NCBI GenBank assembly: GCA_947460235.1
Contig: CANHGK010000020.1
Coordinates: forward strand, 1 to 41,987
Direction: 5' to 3'
DNA: 41,987 nt
Origin: Paenibacillaceae bacterium
GTDB lineage: Bacteria > Bacillota > Bacilli > Paenibacillales > CANHGK01
Made by a program: the position numbers and the translations under genes. Shown piece after piece: positions 38,245 through 41,987 of this stretch. Numbering within the stretch: position 1 is the first letter of the stretch; each line of letters opens with the position of its first letter. Below the pieces are notes generated by a model, which was given only the letters and a program-made list of their open reading frames with translations, made no database searches and was not told the DNA's origin.

Positions 38245-40227
38245 ATGATTTTGCTCGGATTAATTTACATTGCAGCATTTGCATACGGAAGTTTCCTAAT
38301 TTCGAATCGTTTATTTACCACCTGGACACTGGGACAACGCGTATGGCTTGCTGGCGGAATTAGTTTATTGCTGATGATGTGGACTGTAGTTCCCTTTGCA
38401 TTTTTCGTTGGTTTCAGCCTAACGGCTCATTTATTGGCATTTTTATTTATGGCAGGGACTACCGCTGCGATTTTGAAGTGGGTGAAACCTCAAGTAGTCC
38501 TTTTGAAACCCAAAACAGATAAAGTTGACTTGGTAGGGCTTGAGTCTGAACGGAAATCTTGGTGGACGGCGGGGCGTATCAGTTTTGCTTTTGGGATTTC
38601 ATTGTTGATAATTTTCGGAATTTTATTTTATACGCATATAATTCCTGAACAAGATGGAGCAATTCATACTGGGCAATCGACCTATGGGGATCTGAATTTA
38701 CATTTGGGAATCGCGAGTTCAATCGCAGTTCAGCAAAAATTTCCGCCAGATTACAGTATTTATCCTGATCATAAACTAGCGTACCCCTTTTTCGTTGATT
38801 CATTAGCGAGTACGTTTATGATCTTCGGATTTAGTATACGATGGGCATTTTGGATTACGAGCATGTGGTTTATGACGGTGCTTGTGAGCGGATTTTTAAT
38901 ATGGGCCTATGATCTGCTAAAAAATAGAATTTCTTTGATTATTGCGGGATTGCTTCTATTTTTGAACGGTGGTTTTGGATTTATTTATTTTCTTGATAAT
39001 TTCAAAGAAAATAATGGCCAAAATTTCACGCGTATTTTTTCAGCCTTTTATGAGACGCCGACGAATTTGGTAGGCAACGGAATTCATTGGACAAACTTGA
39101 TTTGCGATATGTTTATTCCGCAACGAACATTTATGGCTGGTTGGACGTTTTTGTTCATCGTACTTGTGTTGATATACCGTGCAGTTGTTCAAAATGATCG
39201 TAGGTTGTTTGTAATTGCAGGGATTATTTGCGGATTGTTACCGATGGTTCACACGCATACCTATTTGGCGATCGGATTAATGTGTTGCGCATGGTTGTTT
39301 GCTTTTTGGGGAGATGCGAAAGATAAGTGGCAGTACTACTTCAATTGGATGAGTTTTGCTATTCCAGCATTACTTCTTGCGTTGCCTCAATTACTATATT
39401 GGACAGTACCACAAACCACAGAAGGTCATTTCCTCAAATGGCACATGGACTGGGTCAATAATAACGATATTTGGATATGGTTCTGGGTTAAGAATGTTGG
39501 AATCATATTTCTATTTCTTGTTCCTGCATTTTTTGCAATCCCTTCAAAATTACGCAAGTGGTATTCGGGTGCGATTGTTGTATTCGTAGTATCAGAATTC
39601 GTTCAATTTCAACCAAATGAATACGATAACAATAAGTTATTATTAGTTTGGTATGCATGGAGTGTCATAATTGTTACGGTATTTATCGTGGGTGTTTATC
39701 AACAATTGGTAGCGCTAAAATTTCGTCAAATTACGCTAGCGATCGTTATATTTCTCGGCATTTTTTCTGGTGTTTTGACTGTTGGTCGAGAGTTCAAGTC
39801 GGACTTTGAATTATATAGCGCGCCAATGTACAAGATGTCCAAGTGGGTCGAACAAAAAACAGACAAAGATGCATTGTTTTTAACCGGAGATTTCCATAAT
39901 AATCCCATATCCAGTTTATCTGGAAGAAATATTTATCTTGGTACAGGATCATTTTTGTATTTCCATGGATTTAACACCCAAGATCGGTCAAACGAAGTAT
40001 TCAATCTATTTACCAATCCGAATCAATTTGAACGATCTGCACCTCAAATCAAAATTGATTATGTGTTATTTAGTGATATGGAGCGCGGTCAATTCAAGAT
40101 TGATGATGTTTATTTTAAGCAACATTATCCAGTTGCTTTCGAAGAGCAGGGTGTTCGAGTATATGCGATTTCGGATCGAGCAAAACTGCGTCTCTCTGGA
40201 ACCGGTAACCAAGCGTTAAGTAACTAA
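38245..40227 (+). CDS. Polytopic membrane protein, GT-C glycosyltransferase-like
   Basis: A 660-residue protein with at least ten membrane segments. The first large outside loop carries an acidic motif GDLNLHLGIASSIA followed by FPPDYSIYPDHKLAYPF; a D-x-x-x-H loop at this place is typical of GT-C enzymes, which take sugars from polyprenyl-phosphate carriers. Further loops have FIPQRTFMAGW, VHTHTYLAIG and EYDNNKLLLVWYAW. The last 130 residues lie outside and are soluble (WVEQKTDKDALFLTGDFHNN). No exact family is claimed. ATG 38245 has GAGGG ten bases upstream; TTG 38227 overlaps it. It is encoded with a jelly-roll membrane protein, so the two may act together on the cell surface. A strong terminator follows. 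Confidence 0.72.
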   Translation: MILLGLIYIAAFAYGSFLISNRLFTTWTLGQRVWLAGGISLLLMMWTVVPFAFFVGFSLTAHLLAFLFMAGTTAAILKWVKPQVVLLKPKTDKVDLVGLESERKSWWTAGRISFAFGISLLIIFGILFYTHIIPEQDGAIHTGQSTYGDLNLHLGIASSIAVQQKFPPDYSIYPDHKLAYPFFVDSLASTFMIFGFSIRWAFWITSMWFMTVLVSGFLIWAYDLLKNRISLIIAGLLLFLNGGFGFIYFLDNFKENNGQNFTRIFSAFYETPTNLVGNGIHWTNLICDMFIPQRTFMAGWTFLFIVLVLIYRAVVQNDRRLFVIAGIICGLLPMVHTHTYLAIGLMCCAWLFAFWGDAKDKWQYYFNWMSFAIPALLLALPQLLYWTVPQTTEGHFLKWHMDWVNNNDIWIWFWVKNVGIIFLFLVPAFFAIPSKLRKWYSGAIVVFVVSEFVQFQPNEYDNNKLLLVWYAWSVIIVTVFIVGVYQQLVALKFRQITLAIVIFLGIFSGVLTVGREFKSDFELYSAPMYKMSKWVEQKTDKDALFLTGDFHNNPISSLSGRNIYLGTGSFLYFHGFNTQDRSNEVFNLFTNPNQFERSAPQIKIDYVLFSDMERGQFKIDDVYFKQHYPVAFEEQGVRVYAISDRAKLRLSGTGNQALSN

Positions 40228-40266
40228 AAAATGGGCTTTTCGCATTTTGCGAAAGGCCCATTTTTA
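40228..40266. terminator. Bidirectional terminator between the GT-C-like gene and ygzB
   Basis: Stem AAATGGGC/GCCCATTT plus an inner TTTCGC/GCGAAA stem, with A and T runs at both ends, directly between the converging genes (stops at 40227 and 40281). Confidence 0.92.
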
Positions 40267-40280
40267 TTTTGAAATTATAA

Positions 40281-40646
40281 TTAATTTTGATGATCATCGG
40301 TGGGGGATTCTGGGAATTCGGTGGCCAGTTTACGGTCAAGTGTGATCCGGGTCCTGCAAAACATACAACGATCTGATTTTCCTAGCATTTTCGTTGTGCG
40401 ACCGCATTCTGGACATTCCAATTGATAGGATTGATTGGATAACATCCCTGCCCAAAAATAAACGGCCATACTCCCCATCATGACAAGTCCTCCGAGCAAC
40501 ATAAAAATTGCTGCCATAATTCTTCCTGCGAGGCCCCATTGCAAAACAACACCAAGCAATCCCAAAATCATAAGACCCATACCACCAAGCATTAACCATA
40601 AACCCCATAATCGAAATGCATAGATTTTTGCCATTCGAAATATCAT
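40281..40646 (-). CDS. ygzB: UPF0295 family membrane protein YgzB
   Basis: A 121-residue protein of the UPF0295/DUF2614 family (B. subtilis YgzB), function unknown. Two membrane segments (about 16-36 and 43-66, FMLLGGLVMMGSMAVYFWAGML) are followed by a cytoplasmic zinc ribbon with two CxxC knuckles (CPECGRTTKMLGKSDRCMFC). AGGAGGG lies seven bases before ATG 40646. It is divergent from ygxA and the pair stands directly before an rRNA operon, as in B. subtilis. Confidence 0.9.
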   Translation of the reverse strand: MIFRMAKIYAFRLWGLWLMLGGMGLMILGLLGVVLQWGLAGRIMAAIFMLLGGLVMMGSMAVYFWAGMLSNQSYQLECPECGRTTKMLGKSDRCMFCRTRITLDRKLATEFPESPTDDHQN

Positions 40647-40749
40647 GTTTTATCCCTCCTAGTTATCGTGATGCAGGAAAATTTCGCGTTTTTGTCGAAG
40701 TTATTTCAACAATGTAAATTAAAAAATAGAACAGGAGCTAACAAAAAGA

Positions 40750-41643
40750 ATGGAATGGATGGAGAGCAACAATGCAGCACAAGCGATAATGCGTCGAATA
40801 GAAAAAGAAAATGCTGCAGATACAATTTGGATCGTTTTGGAACCATCTTCAACGGGTGCACCGGGTGAAGGTGAAGATGCGGATGTACTCTTTCTCGTTA
40901 ATACAAATTCCACAGCTCACTATCGTTCCATTAAAAATTATAGTGCAGAAGGACAACGCATTCAAGAACGCTGGATATCTCAGCAAGAAATTGAAAACGC
41001 GCTGGCGACTGGCCATCCCCAACGGTTGGTTCAGTGGGTGGAACGAGGTGGAATTCATATGGATGTTGAATCAGTCGGTGAAAAATTAAGAGATAATTGG
41101 AAAACGTTCCCTGGAAAATATCGTTCTCAGCAATTACTAACAGAATTTTCTCAAGTCGTTCAAAAATTTCATGCGACGAAACGCTTTATGGATACCGGAT
41201 ACACACTTGATGCGTTCAGTTGCATGTTGAACACAATGGTTCACTGGGCGCGAATTGTCATCATTGAAAAAGGAATGCATCCTGAGATTCTCGTTTGGGA
41301 ACAAGTTCGTCATTATAATGTCGGTGTTTATAAGTTATATGAGGAATTATTAACGAGTTCAGAAACGATTGACCAACGCGTGAAGTTGGTTTTGTTGGCT
41401 GCAGAGTTTTCAATGATGAGTAAAATGAAAAACAGCTGCGAATTACTGTTAAATGTGCTTGCATCCCGTGAGGAACCTTGGTCTATTGATGAGATTGCCA
41501 ACCATGAGGATTTGGTTACTATTCAAGCAGATTGGTCTTTATTATTAACAAGGTTAGCAAAACGAAATATGGTCCGTGAAGTTAATGTATTTTTAACCGA
41601 TGATGTGGAAATTACTGAAACCAGATATTTAAAAGGTGCATGA
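40750..41643 (+). CDS. ygxA: YgxA-like nucleotidyltransferase-related protein
   Basis: A 297-residue soluble protein resembling B. subtilis YgxA, annotated as nucleotidyltransferase-like with no proven function. The N-terminal part has a GEGEDADVLFLVN segment that recalls the D-x-D strand of nucleotidyltransferases, though the usual GS motif upstream is replaced by PSSTGAPGEG. The C-terminal two thirds are helical. The identity rests on this resemblance and on position: divergent from ygzB and next to an rRNA leader, the order known from B. subtilis. GGAG lies 12 bases before ATG 40750, a rather long gap; ATG 40759 is an alternative. Confidence 0.82.
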   Translation: MEWMESNNAAQAIMRRIEKENAADTIWIVLEPSSTGAPGEGEDADVLFLVNTNSTAHYRSIKNYSAEGQRIQERWISQQEIENALATGHPQRLVQWVERGGIHMDVESVGEKLRDNWKTFPGKYRSQQLLTEFSQVVQKFHATKRFMDTGYTLDAFSCMLNTMVHWARIVIIEKGMHPEILVWEQVRHYNVGVYKLYEELLTSSETIDQRVKLVLLAAEFSMMSKMKNSCELLLNVLASREEPWSIDEIANHEDLVTIQADWSLLLTRLAKRNMVREVNVFLTDDVEITETRYLKGA

Positions 41644-41649
41644 AAATCT

Positions 41650-41682
41650 GACCGTTATTGCTGAAGTTTAGCGATAACGGTC
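41650..41682 (+). terminator. Hairpin terminator after ygxA
   Basis: Stem GACCGTTAT/ATAACGGTC with inner TGCT/AGCG pairing (one wobble), followed by the weak T tract ttgtt, seven bases after the ygxA stop. Confidence 0.7.
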
Positions 41683-41769
41683 TTGTTAATTAAGAATGCG
41701 GATATGAATCATTCGGATATGCCCTTTTCAGACCATATAAATAATTAACTAAAATATCAATTTCGATTG

Positions 41770-41832
41770 AAAAATCGCAAAATATAAACTTTAAAAATAC
41801 ACTTGCATCTGACTTGTGGGTCGTGATATATT
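41770..41832 (+). promoter_or_regulatory. rRNA operon promoter with AT-rich upstream element
   Basis: TTGCAT (41803-41808), 18-base spacer and TATATT (41827-41832), with a strongly A/T-rich tract at 41770-41800 that could serve as an UP element. It lies downstream of the ygxA terminator and upstream of an rRNA-type leader. The spacer is one base longer than ideal; GATATA at 41825 would give 16. Confidence 0.65.
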
Positions 41833-41839
41833 GTTTAAG

Positions 41840-41987
41840 TCGCTTCTGAGACACGCAAAAACAACTGAGAAGAACGACATCGCACATTGAAAACTGAACA
41901 CTGAATGTAAGAGAGAAACGATGAGATCGTAGCGGAGATCATCGAGCAATAAAAACGCTAGCGAGAGCTTAAAGGTCTTAGGACCTT
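41840..41987 (+). other. Leader of an rRNA operon (pre-16S), truncated by the window end
   Basis: After the promoter comes the text CACATTGAAAACTGAACACT (41883-41902), very like the boxA-containing leader before and within Bacillales rRNA operons (TTTGAAAACTGAACA). Two hairpins follow: CGATGA/TCATCG (41919-41944) and AAGGTC-TTAG-GACCTT (41972-41987). No protein frame of note is present in 41644-41987. The 16S rRNA gene itself would begin just past the window and is not seen. Confidence 0.72.

Overview
The window looks like a piece of chromosome from a low-to-moderate GC, endospore-forming-type Firmicute of the order Bacillales (Paenibacillaceae/Alicyclobacillaceae-like). This rests on Shine-Dalgarno sites of the AAAGGAGG type, frequent TTG/GTG starts, a Bacillus-type bioD-B-F-H-C cluster, gatCAB, an LCP protein, a YgzB-YgxA pair directly before an rRNA leader (the same order as in Bacillus subtilis) and secreted proteins with Thr-Pro linkers and SLH-like modules. 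Genus cannot be named from sequence alone. No insertion sequence, prophage, CRISPR array or tRNA was seen.

Layout. 1-1030: 3' end of a secreted carbohydrate-active protein (Thr-Pro-Thr-Ala repeat, FN3, CBM25, FN3). 1055-2353: a YqjF-like DUF2071 gene converging on a TetR regulator. 2441-3331 (minus): a promoter, a c-di-GMP-I (GEMM) riboswitch and a YcgR/DgrA-like PilZ gene, so that c-di-GMP probably controls both synthesis and activity of its own receptor. 3437-8011: biotin operon bioD-bioB-bioF-bioH-bioC, lacking bioA. 8065-11953 (minus): subtilase, hemL, LCP transferase. 12058-14666: three-gene ABC-2 exporter. 14836-20628: an operon of an unknown membrane-anchored protein, a YwqE-type PHP tyrosine phosphatase and a 1379-residue secreted repeat protein with two jelly-roll domains and SLH-like modules. 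20779-24661: zwf, a cyclase-family hydrolase and prfC. 24807-30241: two large membrane-bound signalling kinases (a dCache-type hybrid histidine kinase, and a CheA-like protein with REC, PAS-like, HPt and ATPase regions), with a stand-alone CheY-type receiver converging from 30733. 30982-33420: DedA, a metallo-beta-lactamase-fold hydrolase and an M24 peptidase. 33511-40227: a small unknown gene, gatC-gatA-gatB, then a secreted/anchored jelly-roll protein and a GT-C-like polytopic membrane protein. 40281-41643: ygzB (minus) and ygxA (plus). 41803-41987: promoter and leader of an rRNA operon whose 16S gene lies just beyond the window.

How it works together. Housekeeping modules (biotin, tetrapyrrole precursor, pentose phosphate entry, amidotransferase, translation release, rRNA) alternate with cell-surface and signalling modules. 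Three secreted proteins carry Thr-Pro-rich linkers, and related NGGFE/NAGFE-type jelly-roll domains occur in two separate operons. The points most worth following are the riboswitch-PilZ loop, the two-kinase relay with its odd CheA-like member, and the surface-protein operons of unknown role.
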